Shown: positions 24,193-32,326 of the stretch, piece by piece
Layout of the letters: each line of letters starts with the position of its first letter
Numbering within the stretch: the first letter of the stretch is position 1
Assembly: GCF_014137855.1 (NCBI RefSeq)
Contig: NZ_JACGWT010000002.1
Coordinates: forward strand, 186,001-250,000
DNA length: 64,000 nucleotides
From: Microlunatus kandeliicorticis
GTDB taxonomy: Bacteria > Actinomycetota > Actinomycetes > Propionibacteriales > Propionibacteriaceae
Direction of reading: 5' to 3'
Program-made: the position numbers and the translations under genes
Notes under the pieces: model-generated
The model's input: the letters and a program-made list of their open reading frames with translations, nothing else
Database searches by the model: none
Told to the model about the DNA's origin: nothing

Positions 24193-25017
24193 ATGAACGG
24201 CTCCCCCGCCGGCTCCGCCGGACGGCCGCTCCGGCTGGTCAGCTTCAACGTGCTGCACGGCGCCCGGCCGGGCGAGACCGGCCCGGTGGACCTCGACCGG
24301 TTCGCCGCGGCGATCGCCGCTCTCGACCCCGATGTGCTCGCGCTGCAAGAGATCGACCACCTCCAACCACGGAGCGGCGGTCAGGACCTGACCCGCGCGG
24401 CGAGCGACGCGATGGCCGCGACCAGCAGCTGCTTCCTCCCGGTGCTGCCCGGCCTGCTCGGCGCCCCGCCCGCGTCCGGCCGGACCCGGGCCGAGGTCGA
24501 CTCCGTCACCGACCCGGGGTACGGCTTGGCGCTGCTCAGCCGGTTCCCGGCGCTCGAGTTCCGCCGGCTCCGGCTCCCGCGGCTGCCGGTGGCCTACCCC
24601 GCGTGGCGTCGCGAGCCCGGGCGGCTCGGTCATCCGGAGCGGCGGCGGGACGAACGGCGCGGGGCCCTGCTCGGCCGGTTCCAGACCCCGGCGGGCGTGC
24701 TCACCGTGGTCGACGCGCACCTGAGCTACGTCCCCGGGCCGCGGGAGGCCCAGCTGCTGCTGCTCCGCCGCCGGCTCCGCGACGTCCGGGGGCCGCTGCT
24801 GGTGATGGGCGACCTCAACTGCGCACCGCCCTGGCCCGACCGGCTGCTCGGGCTCCGGCCGCTGGCCCGGGTGCTCACCTCGACCAACGAGGACCCGCAC
24901 ACCCAGATCGACCACGTGCTGGCCCGCGGCCCCTGGCGGGTGCACCACGTCGAGGCCGTCGACGCCGGGCTCTCCGACCACCGGGCGCTGGTGGTCGAGG
25001 CCTCCCTCGAGCTCTGA
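24193..25017 (+). CDS. Endonuclease/exonuclease/phosphatase family protein
   Basis: A 274-residue metal-dependent phosphodiesterase fold (EEP superfamily: DNase I, sphingomyelinase, exonuclease III). Catalytic positions are visible: LRLVSFNVLHG (Asn), DVLALQEID (Glu), VVDAHLSY (His), VMGDLNCAP (Asp and Asn), and SDHRALVVEA (Asp-His pair) at the C-terminus. The actinobacterial relatives are intracellular and of unknown substrate; no signal peptide is seen. ATG 24193 has AGAGAAG just upstream. It ends next to a five-copy tandem repeat. Confidence 0.85.
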   Translation: MNGSPAGSAGRPLRLVSFNVLHGARPGETGPVDLDRFAAAIAALDPDVLALQEIDHLQPRSGGQDLTRAASDAMAATSSCFLPVLPGLLGAPPASGRTRAEVDSVTDPGYGLALLSRFPALEFRRLRLPRLPVAYPAWRREPGRLGHPERRRDERRGALLGRFQTPAGVLTVVDAHLSYVPGPREAQLLLLRRRLRDVRGPLLVMGDLNCAPPWPDRLLGLRPLARVLTSTNEDPHTQIDHVLARGPWRVHHVEAVDAGLSDHRALVVEASLEL

Positions 25018-25020
25018 CCC

Positions 25021-25171
25021 GCGCTTCGACAGGCTCAGCGGGCGTCCGTGAGCGCTTCGACAGGCTCAGCGGGCGTCCGTGAGCGCTTCGACAGGCTCAG
25101 CGCGCGTCCGTGAGCGCTTCGACAGGCTCAGCGCGCGTCCGTGAGCGCTTCGACAGGCTCAGCGCGCGTTC
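25021..25171. repeat. Five-copy 31-bp tandem array of the dispersed repeat (cluster 2)
   Basis: Five head-to-tail copies with a period of exactly 31 bp, starting at 25021, 25052, 25083, 25114 and 25145 (last one partial). Each contains GCGCTTCGACAGGCTCAGCG. Copies 1-2 continue GGCGTCC and copies 3-5 CGCGTCC. It fills the gap between two convergent genes. Confidence 0.95.
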
Positions 25172-25174
25172 CGG

Positions 25175-27466
25175 CTAGCGGGCGGCGTCGACCGCGGCCA
25201 CCAGCCGGTCCAGGGCGGCCCGGTCGAAGCCGAAGGCGCCACCGAACAGCGCCAGTGAGCTCATCGGCATCGTCCCGATGATCTTGAGCAGGTCGCTGTC
25301 CGCGAGCGCGCCGACCGGGGTGTCCGTGGTGAGCACCGCGCGGCCGACCGGGTCGGCGAACCACTCCTGCAGGGTGGAGTCGGCGGTGATCGGCGCGGCG
25401 ATCGACGGCGCCTCGAGCTTCACCGGGGTGCTGCTGACGAGGTCGCGCGACGACGTCCCGACGTCGATCGTGAACGTCCCCGCCTCGACCACCCAGCGGC
25501 CGAGCCGGGTCGACCAGAAGGCGAACGACCGCTCGTCCAGGCTGATCTCGATCCGGGCGTGCTCGCCGGGGGCCAGCTCGACCCGGCGGAAGCCCTTGAG
25601 CTCGCGCACCGGCCGCGCCACCGTCGCGGTGTCGTCGCCGACGTAGACCTGGACCACCTCGGCCCCCGGACGGTCGCCGGTGTTGGTCACCGTCACCGCC
25701 ACCTCGACGGCCAGGTCGCCGCCCGCCACCGACCCGCGCTGGAGCACCTCGACGTCGGTCAGCGCGAAGGTCGTGTAGGACAGCCCGAACCCGAACGGGT
25801 GGCTGACCGGCTGGTGCGCGGCGTCGTAGCCGCGGTAGCCGACGAAGACGCCCTCGCCGTACCGAACGACCTGCTCCTCGCCGGGGAAGTTGAGATAGGA
25901 CGAGTTGTCCTCCAGCCGCACCGGGATCGTCTCGGCCAGCTTGCCGCCGGGGGTGGCCCGGCCGAGCAGCAGGTCGGCCACGGCGCCACCGGCCGCCTGC
26001 CCGGACAGCCAGCAGTTCAGGATCGCGGTCGCGTCGGACTCCCAGCTCGACAGCTGCACGGTCGACCCGCCGACCAGCACCACCGCCACCTGGTCGTGGA
26101 CCGCGGCGACCGCGCGGAGCAGCTCGAGCTGGTTCGCCGGCAACGCCAGGTGCTCGCGGTCGAAGCCCTCGGACTCGGCCGCGTCGGGCAGCCCGAGGAA
26201 GACCACCACCCGCTCGGCGGTGCTGGCCAGCTCGACCGCCTCGGCCTGCAGCGCCGGATCGACCTGCTCGTCGTCGAGCCGGAACCCGGCGGCGAACTCG
26301 ACGGTCACCTCGGGCTCGACCGCGACCCGGAGCTCGTCGAGCGGCAGGTCGAGGCGGGTCGGGTTGACCTGCGAGCTGCCGGCCCCCTGGCAGCGCGGGG
26401 TGCGGGCGAACTCGCCGATCACCGCGACCGTGCTGCCCGGCGGCGGGTCGAGCGGCAGCAGGCCGTCCTCGTTCTTGAGCAGCACCGCCGAGGCGCAGGC
26501 CGCGCGGCGGGCCAACCGGTGGTGGTCGGCCCGGGTCTGCTCGTCGAGCTCTCCGGCGGCCCGGCCGTCGCGGCCCGCGGCGGTGCGCTCCACCAGGGCG
26601 AGCACCCGGCGGACGGCGGTGTCGAGCACCGCCTCGTCGAGCGCACCGGACCGGACCGCCTCGACCACCGCGACGTCGCTCGTCCCCAGCGCCGGCGGCA
26701 TCTCGAGGTCGAGCCCGGCGCGGAGCGCCGCCACCCGGTCGTGGACCGCACCCCAGTCGGAGACCACCAGCCCGGTGAACCCCCACTCGCCGCGGAGCAG
26801 GTCGGTGAGCAGCCAGCGGTGCTCCGAGGCGTAGGTGCCGTTGAGCTTGTTGTAGGCGCACATCACCGTCCACGGCTGCGCCCGGGTGACCACCGCCTCG
26901 AACGCCGGCAGGTAGATCTCGCGGAGCGTCCGCTCGTCGACCTCCGCGCTGACCCGGAGCCGGTCGGTCTCCTGGTTGTTGGCGGCGAAGTGCTTGAGCG
27001 AGGTGCCGACGCCGCGGCTCTGCACCGCCTCGACCAGCGCGACGGCGAGCTCGCCGGCCAGGAACGGGTCCTCGGAGAAGTACTCGAAGTTGCGCCCGCA
27101 CAACGGCGACCGCTTCATGTTGACGCCGGGGCCCAGCACCACCGAGACCCCGAGCGCGCGGGCCTCGGCGGCCAGCGCCACGCCGACGTCGGCGAGCAGC
27201 TCCGGGTCCCAGGCCGAGGCGATCGCCGACGCGGTGGGGAAGCAGGTGGCCGGGGCGCTGCCGCCGATCCCGACGTGGTCGGACTCGTCGAGCTGAGCGC
27301 GCAGCCCGTGCGGGCCGTCGGAGACCATGATCGGCTCGATCCCCAGCCGCGGCACCCCGGCGGTGTGCCAGAAGTCCGAGCCGAGGGTCAGCGCCGCCTT
27401 CTCCTCCAGCGTCAGCTCGCCGACCAGCCGGTCGAGCTCCCCGTGGGCCTCGTGCTCGGTCGCCAT
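25175..27466 (-). CDS. Beta-glucosidase, glycoside hydrolase family 3
   Basis: A 763-residue intracellular GH3 enzyme that removes terminal beta-glucosyl (or related) units. Three domains are recognisable: the TIM barrel with MVSDGPHGLR (residue 48 on), the substrate loop SLKHFAANNQET and the catalytic nucleophile Asp237 in GLVVSDWGA; the alpha/beta sandwich around residues 330-560 (VVVFLGLPDAAESEGFDRE); and a C-terminal fibronectin-like domain (ALTDVEVLQRGSVAGGDLAV). Residues 562-581 (FVGYRGYDAAHQPVSHPFGF) match the Y-F-G-L-SYT strip typical of family members with a +1 site. No signal peptide, so it acts on imported oligosaccharides. GGGGAGAGG precedes ATG 27466. It may work with the nearby importer. 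Confidence 0.94.
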   Translation of the reverse strand: MATEHEAHGELDRLVGELTLEEKAALTLGSDFWHTAGVPRLGIEPIMVSDGPHGLRAQLDESDHVGIGGSAPATCFPTASAIASAWDPELLADVGVALAAEARALGVSVVLGPGVNMKRSPLCGRNFEYFSEDPFLAGELAVALVEAVQSRGVGTSLKHFAANNQETDRLRVSAEVDERTLREIYLPAFEAVVTRAQPWTVMCAYNKLNGTYASEHRWLLTDLLRGEWGFTGLVVSDWGAVHDRVAALRAGLDLEMPPALGTSDVAVVEAVRSGALDEAVLDTAVRRVLALVERTAAGRDGRAAGELDEQTRADHHRLARRAACASAVLLKNEDGLLPLDPPPGSTVAVIGEFARTPRCQGAGSSQVNPTRLDLPLDELRVAVEPEVTVEFAAGFRLDDEQVDPALQAEAVELASTAERVVVFLGLPDAAESEGFDREHLALPANQLELLRAVAAVHDQVAVVLVGGSTVQLSSWESDATAILNCWLSGQAAGGAVADLLLGRATPGGKLAETIPVRLEDNSSYLNFPGEEQVVRYGEGVFVGYRGYDAAHQPVSHPFGFGLSYTTFALTDVEVLQRGSVAGGDLAVEVAVTVTNTGDRPGAEVVQVYVGDDTATVARPVRELKGFRRVELAPGEHARIEISLDERSFAFWSTRLGRWVVEAGTFTIDVGTSSRDLVSSTPVKLEAPSIAAPITADSTLQEWFADPVGRAVLTTDTPVGALADSDLLKIIGTMPMSSLALFGGAFGFDRAALDRLVAAVDAAR

Positions 27467-27626
27467 CGCCTCTCCCCTCGCCGGCGGCGGCGCCGGAGGC
27501 CTGCGTCCTGCTGGACGGGCCGACCCTACCGAGCAGCCAACCGCGGAGCGCGGCGGTCCGAATCACTCGGGGACCCCGCGACGCCACGTCCGGCGTCCGG
27601 GTGGACCGGAGGGGGAGACTGGAACG

Positions 27627-29222
27627 GTGGTGACCACGGTGGAACCCGAGACCCAGACGCCGACGCCGTCCGCGCCGGCCCGCGGCACCCGGTGGGCGGC
27701 GCTCACCGGGCTGATCGGCGGCGCCGCCGGGCTCGCCGTCGCCGAGCTGGTGGCCGCGGTGATCGCCCCGCTGGGCGCACCGCTGACCGCGGCCGGCCAG
27801 TGGGTGATCTCGGTGCTGCCCGCCCCGCTGATCAACTTCGGCAAGGACACCCTCGGCACCGCCGACAAACCGATCCTGGTCGCGCTGGTCGCCGTGGTCG
27901 TGCTGGCCCTCGCCGCGCTGGCCGGCGTCGCCGAGTACCGGCGGGTGGCCACCGGGCTGATCGTCTTCGCCGTGCTCACCGCCGTCGGGCTGTTCACCGT
28001 CAGCACCCAGCCGGACGTCGCCTGGAACGCCTACCTGCCCACCGTGCTCGGGCTCGGGCTCGGTTACCTCGTGCTGTGGCTGCTGGTGGGCCGGCTGCGC
28101 TACTGGCGTCCGGCGCACCCGCCCGCGGGCGACCGCGCGACCGAGGCCTGGGGCACCGCGTACGACCGGCGCAGCTTCCTGCGCACCACCGGCATCCTCG
28201 GCGTGCTGTCCGCCGTCGGGCTGGTGGCGGGCCGGATGCTCGCCGCCGGCGCCTCCGCGGCCGCGACCGCCCGGTCGAACATCCGGCTGCCACGACCGAC
28301 CAGCACCCAGACGGTGCCCGGGGGTGCCGACCTCAGGATCCCCGGGATCAGCCCGTACGTCAGCGCCAACGACGACTTCTACCGGATCGACACCGCGCTC
28401 CAGGTGCCCAACGTCGACCCGGCCAGCTGGCAGCTCACGGTCACCGGGATGGTCGAGAACCCGATCACCCTGACCTTCGACCAGCTGCTGGCCAAGCCGA
28501 TGATCGAGCACGTCGCCACGCTGACCTGCGTCTCGAACGAGGTCGGCGGCAACCTGGCCGGCAACGCGGTCTGGCTGGGCTGGCCGATCCGCGAGCTGCT
28601 CGCCCAGGCCAAGCCCAAGCCGGGGGCCGACATGGTGCTGTCCCGCAGCGTCGACGGCTTCACCGCCGGCACCCCGCTGTCCGCGCTGACCGACGACAAC
28701 CGGCAGGCGCTATTGGCCGTCGGGATGAACGGCGAGCCGTTGCCCGCCGAACACGGCTTCCCGGTGCGGATGGTGGTCCCCGGTCTGTACGGCTACGTGT
28801 CGGCCACCAAGTGGGTGACCAACCTCAAGGTGACCACGTTCGCCGACGACCAGGGCTACTGGACCCCGCTCGGCTGGTCGGCCCGCGGTCCGGTCAAGCT
28901 CGCCTCCCGGATCGACACCCCGAGCGGCAGCGTCAAGGCCGGCACGGTGGCGGTCGGCGGCGTCGCCTGGGACCAGCACGTCGGGATCGCCAAGGTCGAG
29001 GTGCAGGTCGACGGCGGCGCCTGGAACACCGCGAAGCTGGCCGCGGTGACCGGGCCCGACACCTGGCGCCAGTGGACCTGGGCCTGGCCGGCCACCCCGG
29101 GCAAGCACACCCTGACCGTCCGGGCCACCAACGCCGACGGCGAGCTGCAGACCGCCGCCGAGGCGCCGCCCGCCCCGGACGGCGCGACCGGCTACCACAC
29201 GGTCGACGTCACCGTCCGCTGA
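27627..29222 (+). CDS. Membrane-anchored molybdopterin-dependent oxidoreductase
   Basis: A 531-residue sulfite-oxidase-fold protein attached to the membrane. Residues 20-160 form four helices. Residues 181-205 (RRSFLRTTGILGVLSAVGLV) carry a Tat-like RRxFLR motif and a fifth helix that places the catalytic domain outside. The molybdenum cofactor domain starts near residue 240, with its ligand Cys301 in VATLTCVSNEVGG and the substrate/cofactor segment VVPGLYGYVSATKWVT. A C-terminal Mo-co dimerisation domain (about 440-525) closes the chain. There is no haem domain. GTG 27627 has GGAGGGGGAG 9 nt upstream. Substrate unknown; sulfite or methionine sulfoxide chemistry is possible. Confidence 0.9.
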   Translation: MVTTVEPETQTPTPSAPARGTRWAALTGLIGGAAGLAVAELVAAVIAPLGAPLTAAGQWVISVLPAPLINFGKDTLGTADKPILVALVAVVVLALAALAGVAEYRRVATGLIVFAVLTAVGLFTVSTQPDVAWNAYLPTVLGLGLGYLVLWLLVGRLRYWRPAHPPAGDRATEAWGTAYDRRSFLRTTGILGVLSAVGLVAGRMLAAGASAAATARSNIRLPRPTSTQTVPGGADLRIPGISPYVSANDDFYRIDTALQVPNVDPASWQLTVTGMVENPITLTFDQLLAKPMIEHVATLTCVSNEVGGNLAGNAVWLGWPIRELLAQAKPKPGADMVLSRSVDGFTAGTPLSALTDDNRQALLAVGMNGEPLPAEHGFPVRMVVPGLYGYVSATKWVTNLKVTTFADDQGYWTPLGWSARGPVKLASRIDTPSGSVKAGTVAVGGVAWDQHVGIAKVEVQVDGGAWNTAKLAAVTGPDTWRQWTWAWPATPGKHTLTVRATNADGELQTAAEAPPAPDGATGYHTVDVTVR

Positions 29223-29266
29223 GCGGCTCCGTCGCCGTCCGCCTGGGCGACTCCGCCCTCCGGCGA

Positions 29267-29338
29267 ACCTTTGCGCCCCGGCGGTGAAGGTCGCGCCCGG
29301 TCCACCAGGCGCAACCTTCACCCGCGGGGCGCCAAGGT
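29267..29338. terminator. Long imperfect hairpin, 31-bp arms
   Basis: Left arm 29267-29297 and right arm 29308-29338 are reverse complements at 27 of 31 positions, with a 10-nt loop. Core blocks include GCGCCCCG and GGTGAAGGT. It lies 45 nt after the oxidoreductase stop and 36 nt before pntA. It may terminate the upstream gene, but has no U-tract and could instead be a small mobile palindrome. Confidence 0.6.
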
Positions 29339-29362
29339 GGGGAGGACGGGGCGCGCAGCGGC

Positions 29363-29368
29363 TAGGTT
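29363..29368 (+). promoter_or_regulatory. Leaderless promoter -10 of pntA (TAGGTT)
   Basis: TAGGTT, then 6 nt, then GTG 29375. No ribosome site precedes the start. Confidence 0.55.
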
Positions 29369-29374
29369 GCGTCC

Positions 29375-30547
29375 GTGCGGATCGCGGTGGCCCGGGAGAC
29401 CCACCCGGGTGAGACGCGGGTGGCGGCCACCCCCGAGACGGTGGCCGGCCTGGTCCGGCTCGGTCACGAGGTCGCGGTCCAGCCCGGCGCCGGGCACGGG
29501 GCGCTGATCGACGACGACCGGTACGCCGACGCCGGGGCGCTGCTGCTCGAGGAGCCCTTCGACGGTGCCGAGCTGGTGCTGGGCGTCCAACCCCTCGACG
29601 ACGCCGGGCGCAGCCGGCTGCGGCCGGGGACCGCGACGCTGTCGTTCCTGCCGGCCACGCTGATGCTGGCCGACCTGGTGGCCCGTCGTGACGCCGGGCT
29701 GACCAGCTTCGCGATGGACTACGTGCCGCGGATCTCGCGGGCCCAGCCGATGGACGCGCTCAGCTCGCAGTCGTTGGTCGCCGGCTACCGGGCCGCGGTG
29801 GTGGCCGCCGGCCGGCTGCGCGAGTTCTTCGGGCTCAGCATGACCGCAGCCGGGACGATCAAGCCGGCCCAGGTGCTGGTGCTCGGCGCCGGCGTCGCCG
29901 GTCTGCAGGCGATCGCCACCGTCAAACGGCTCGGCGCGGTGGTCCGCGGCTACGACGTCCGGGCGGCGGCCGCCGAGGAGATCGCCTCGATGGGGGCGGT
30001 CCCCGTCGACCTCGGGCTCGACACCCTCGAGGGTGCCGGCGGGTACGCCCGGGAGATGACCGCCGAACGAGCCGCGCTGCAGCGCGAGCGGCTGGCGCCG
30101 TACGTGGCCGCCGCCGACGCGCTGATCACCACCGCCGCGGTGCCGGGCCGCCGGGCGCCGGTGCTGGTCCACCGGGCGATGGTCGAGGCGATGCGCCCCG
30201 GATCCGTGGTGGTGGACCTGGCCGCCGACTCCGGCGGCAACGTCGAGGGGGTGGAGCCCGGCCGGGTGGTGATGATCGGCGGCGCCGCGGTCTGGGGCGG
30301 GTCGAACGTCCCCGCCCAGATGCCGGCCCCGGCCAGCCGGCTCTACGCCGCCAACGTGCTCGCGGTGGTCACCCTGTTGACCCGGGAGGGCGACTTCGCC
30401 CCCGACTTCGACGACGAGATCGTCGCCGGGATGTGCCTGACCCACCAGGGTCGGGTCCGCAACGCGATGCTGGCCGAGCTGCTCGGCTCGGAGCCGGCGG
30501 AGCCCGGTCCCGACCCGGACGGAACCCCCGAGGAGGAGCCCCGATGA
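29375..30547 (+). CDS. pntAA: NAD(P) transhydrogenase subunit alpha, part 1 (PntAA)
   Basis: Domain I of the proton-translocating transhydrogenase, which drives hydride transfer from NADH to NADP with the proton gradient. The 390-residue protein binds NAD(H): MRIAVARETHPGETRVAATP is the family start, SFAMDYVPRISRAQPMDALS the conserved central strip, and VLVLGAGVAGLQAIATVKRL the nucleotide fold (GxGxxG). Conserved GNVEG follows in DSGGNVEGVEPG. It is split from the membrane part as in many actinobacteria and alpha-proteobacteria. The stop overlaps the next gene by 4 nt. Main role: supply of NADPH. Confidence 0.95.
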   Translation: MRIAVARETHPGETRVAATPETVAGLVRLGHEVAVQPGAGHGALIDDDRYADAGALLLEEPFDGAELVLGVQPLDDAGRSRLRPGTATLSFLPATLMLADLVARRDAGLTSFAMDYVPRISRAQPMDALSSQSLVAGYRAAVVAAGRLREFFGLSMTAAGTIKPAQVLVLGAGVAGLQAIATVKRLGAVVRGYDVRAAAAEEIASMGAVPVDLGLDTLEGAGGYAREMTAERAALQRERLAPYVAAADALITTAAVPGRRAPVLVHRAMVEAMRPGSVVVDLAADSGGNVEGVEPGRVVMIGGAAVWGGSNVPAQMPAPASRLYAANVLAVVTLLTREGDFAPDFDDEIVAGMCLTHQGRVRNAMLAELLGSEPAEPGPDPDGTPEEEPR

Positions 30548-30918
30548 GCAGCGGCCTGGTCTGGCTGACGATCCTGGTGCTCTCGGTGTTCGTCGGCATC
30601 GAGGTGATCTCCAAGGTCTCCTCGACGCTGCACACTCCGCTGATGTCGGGCGCGAACGCGATCCACGGGGTGATCCTGATCGGCGCGGTGTTGGTGGCCG
30701 GGTCCGCGACCTCCACCCCGGTGCTGGTGCTGGCGCTGATCGCCGTGCTGCTCGCCGCGATCAACATCTCGGGCGGGTTCGTGGTCACCGACCGGATGCT
30801 GCGGATGTTCGTCCGACGACGGCCCGAGTTGCCCGGACCCGGCCAGGAGACCGGGACCGCGACCGGGACCGCGACCGGGACCACGCCGGGGAGCCCGACC
30901 GGTCGGGACCCCCGGTGA
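30544..30918 (+). CDS. pntAB: NAD(P) transhydrogenase subunit alpha, part 2 (PntAB)
   Basis: A 124-residue membrane subunit giving three or four helices of the proton channel. The core (GLVWLTILVLSVFVGIEVIS, then STLHTPLMSGANAIHGVILI and INISGGFVVTDRML) is the standard domain II sequence, with the conserved SGxNAIHG strip. After the last helix (MFVRRR) there is an unusual tail of ~30 residues with the repeat TGTATGTATG, encoded by three 12-nt repeats of GACCGGGACCGC type. The core alone is about 95 residues, so the tail is dispensable. It overlaps both neighbours by 4 nt. Confidence 0.94.
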   Translation: MSSGLVWLTILVLSVFVGIEVISKVSSTLHTPLMSGANAIHGVILIGAVLVAGSATSTPVLVLALIAVLLAAINISGGFVVTDRMLRMFVRRRPELPGPGQETGTATGTATGTTPGSPTGRDPR

Positions 30919-32315
30919 CCACACCCACCTGGGCGCAGCTGGCCTATCTGGTGGCCGCGGTCTGCTTCATCCTGGCGCTCAAGGGGCTGTCCTCGCCGAG
31001 GACCGCCCGACGCGGCAACCTGGTCGGCGCAGTCGGCGCGGTGCTCGCGCTGGTCACCGTGTTCGTGGCCGGCTTCGCCTTCGGGACGCTGCGCCACCTG
31101 GTGCCGATCCTGGTCGCGCTGGTGATCGGGCTGGCCGTCGGGGCGGTCGGGGCCCGGCGGGTGAAGATGACCCAGATGCCGCAGCTGGTGGCGTTGTTCA
31201 ACGGCGTCGGCGGGGGCGCTGCGGCGATCGTCGCGGTGATCGAGGTCGGGGAGCTGCTGGGACGCGAGGCCGGCCCGGGTCGGCTCGTCGCGCTCGTCGC
31301 CGGCGGCTTCACCATCGTGGTCGGCAGCGTCAGCCTGTCCGGCTCGGTGGTCACCTTCGCCAAGCTCCAGGAGCTGATGACCACCCGACCGGTGGTGTTC
31401 CCCGGCTACCGACCGGTCTACGCGCCGGCGCTGGTGGTCACCGTGGTCTGCACGGTGCTGCTGGTCGTCCGGCCGTCGCTCTGGCTGGCCCTGGTGCTGG
31501 TCGCGCTCGGCCTGCTGCTCGGGGTGCTGCTGGTGCTCCCGGTCGGCGGCGCCGACGTCCCGATCGTGATCTCGCTGCTCAACGCCTTCACCGGGCTCAC
31601 CGTCGCGGCCAGCGGGTACGTGCTCGGCAACACGCTGCTGCTGGTGGCCGGCACCCTGGTCGGGGCAGCCGGCACGCTGCTGACCCTGCTGATGGCCCGG
31701 GCGATGGGACGCTCGGTGGCCAACACCCTGTTCGGGGCGCTGAGCGGCACCTCCACGCTGGGCGGCGGCACCGTCAGCGACCGCCCGGTGCGGTCGGCCG
31801 GGCCCGCGGACGTCGCGATCATGCTCGGCTACGCCGACCGGGTGATCATCGTCCCCGGCTACGGGCTGGCGGTGGCCCAGGCCCAGCACACCCTCCGCCA
31901 GCTGGTCGACGTGCTGATCAGCCGGGGCACCCGGGTCGACTACGCCATCCACCCGGTGGCCGGCCGGATGCCCGGGCACATGAACGTGCTGCTCGCCGAG
32001 GCCCAGGTGCCCTACGAGCAGCTCAAGGAGATGACCGAGATCAACCCCGAGTTCGCCCAGACCGACGTGGTGCTGGTGGTCGGGGCGAACGACGTGGTCA
32101 ACCCGGCCGCCCGCACCGACCCGTCGGCGCCGATCTACGGGATGCCGGTGCTCGACGTGGTCGAGGCCCGCCAGGTGGTGTTCATGAAGCGCTCGATGCG
32201 GCCCGGGTTCGCCGGGATCGAGAACGCGCTGCTGTTCGAGCCGACGACCACCCTGCTCTTCGGCGACGCGAAGGACACCATGGGCAAGCTGCTGGCCGAG
32301 GTCAAGGCGCTCTGA
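30915..32315 (+). CDS. pntB: NAD(P) transhydrogenase subunit beta (PntB)
   Basis: A 466-residue subunit with the remaining membrane helices and the NADP(H)-binding domain III. Helices fill residues 1-260, including the conserved FNGVGGGAAA. Domain III follows: VIIVPGYGLAVAQAQHTLRQ is the GxGxxA/V nucleotide loop, then FAIHPVAGRMPGHMNVLLAEA-like sequence (YAIHPVAGRMPGHMNVLLAE), DVVLVVGANDVVNPAA and KRSMRPGFAG. All catalytic parts are present. GTG 30915 overlaps the PntAB stop. It completes a three-gene operon from one leaderless promoter. The TGA is in a short hairpin shared with the next gene. Confidence 0.96.
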   Translation: MTTPTWAQLAYLVAAVCFILALKGLSSPRTARRGNLVGAVGAVLALVTVFVAGFAFGTLRHLVPILVALVIGLAVGAVGARRVKMTQMPQLVALFNGVGGGAAAIVAVIEVGELLGREAGPGRLVALVAGGFTIVVGSVSLSGSVVTFAKLQELMTTRPVVFPGYRPVYAPALVVTVVCTVLLVVRPSLWLALVLVALGLLLGVLLVLPVGGADVPIVISLLNAFTGLTVAASGYVLGNTLLLVAGTLVGAAGTLLTLLMARAMGRSVANTLFGALSGTSTLGGGTVSDRPVRSAGPADVAIMLGYADRVIIVPGYGLAVAQAQHTLRQLVDVLISRGTRVDYAIHPVAGRMPGHMNVLLAEAQVPYEQLKEMTEINPEFAQTDVVLVVGANDVVNPAARTDPSAPIYGMPVLDVVEARQVVFMKRSMRPGFAGIENALLFEPTTTLLFGDAKDTMGKLLAEVKAL

Positions 32316-32326
32316 GCCGGGCTCAG
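32312..32326. terminator. Stop-codon hairpin between convergent genes
   Basis: CTGAGC, loop CGG, GCTCAG: a 6-bp stem holding the TGA of pntB and the TGA of the opposing Tat-exported protein gene. Confidence 0.5.

Noticed and set aside
24193-25017. Second exonuclease III gene
   Set aside because: The protein shares the EEP fold but lacks the Xth-specific segments (VNSVGARLPRL, PSDHAP) found in the true xth at 49604.
25021-25171. Regular 31-bp units that look like a small CRISPR array
   Set aside because: The whole unit is repeated without distinct spacers, and no cas gene is present.
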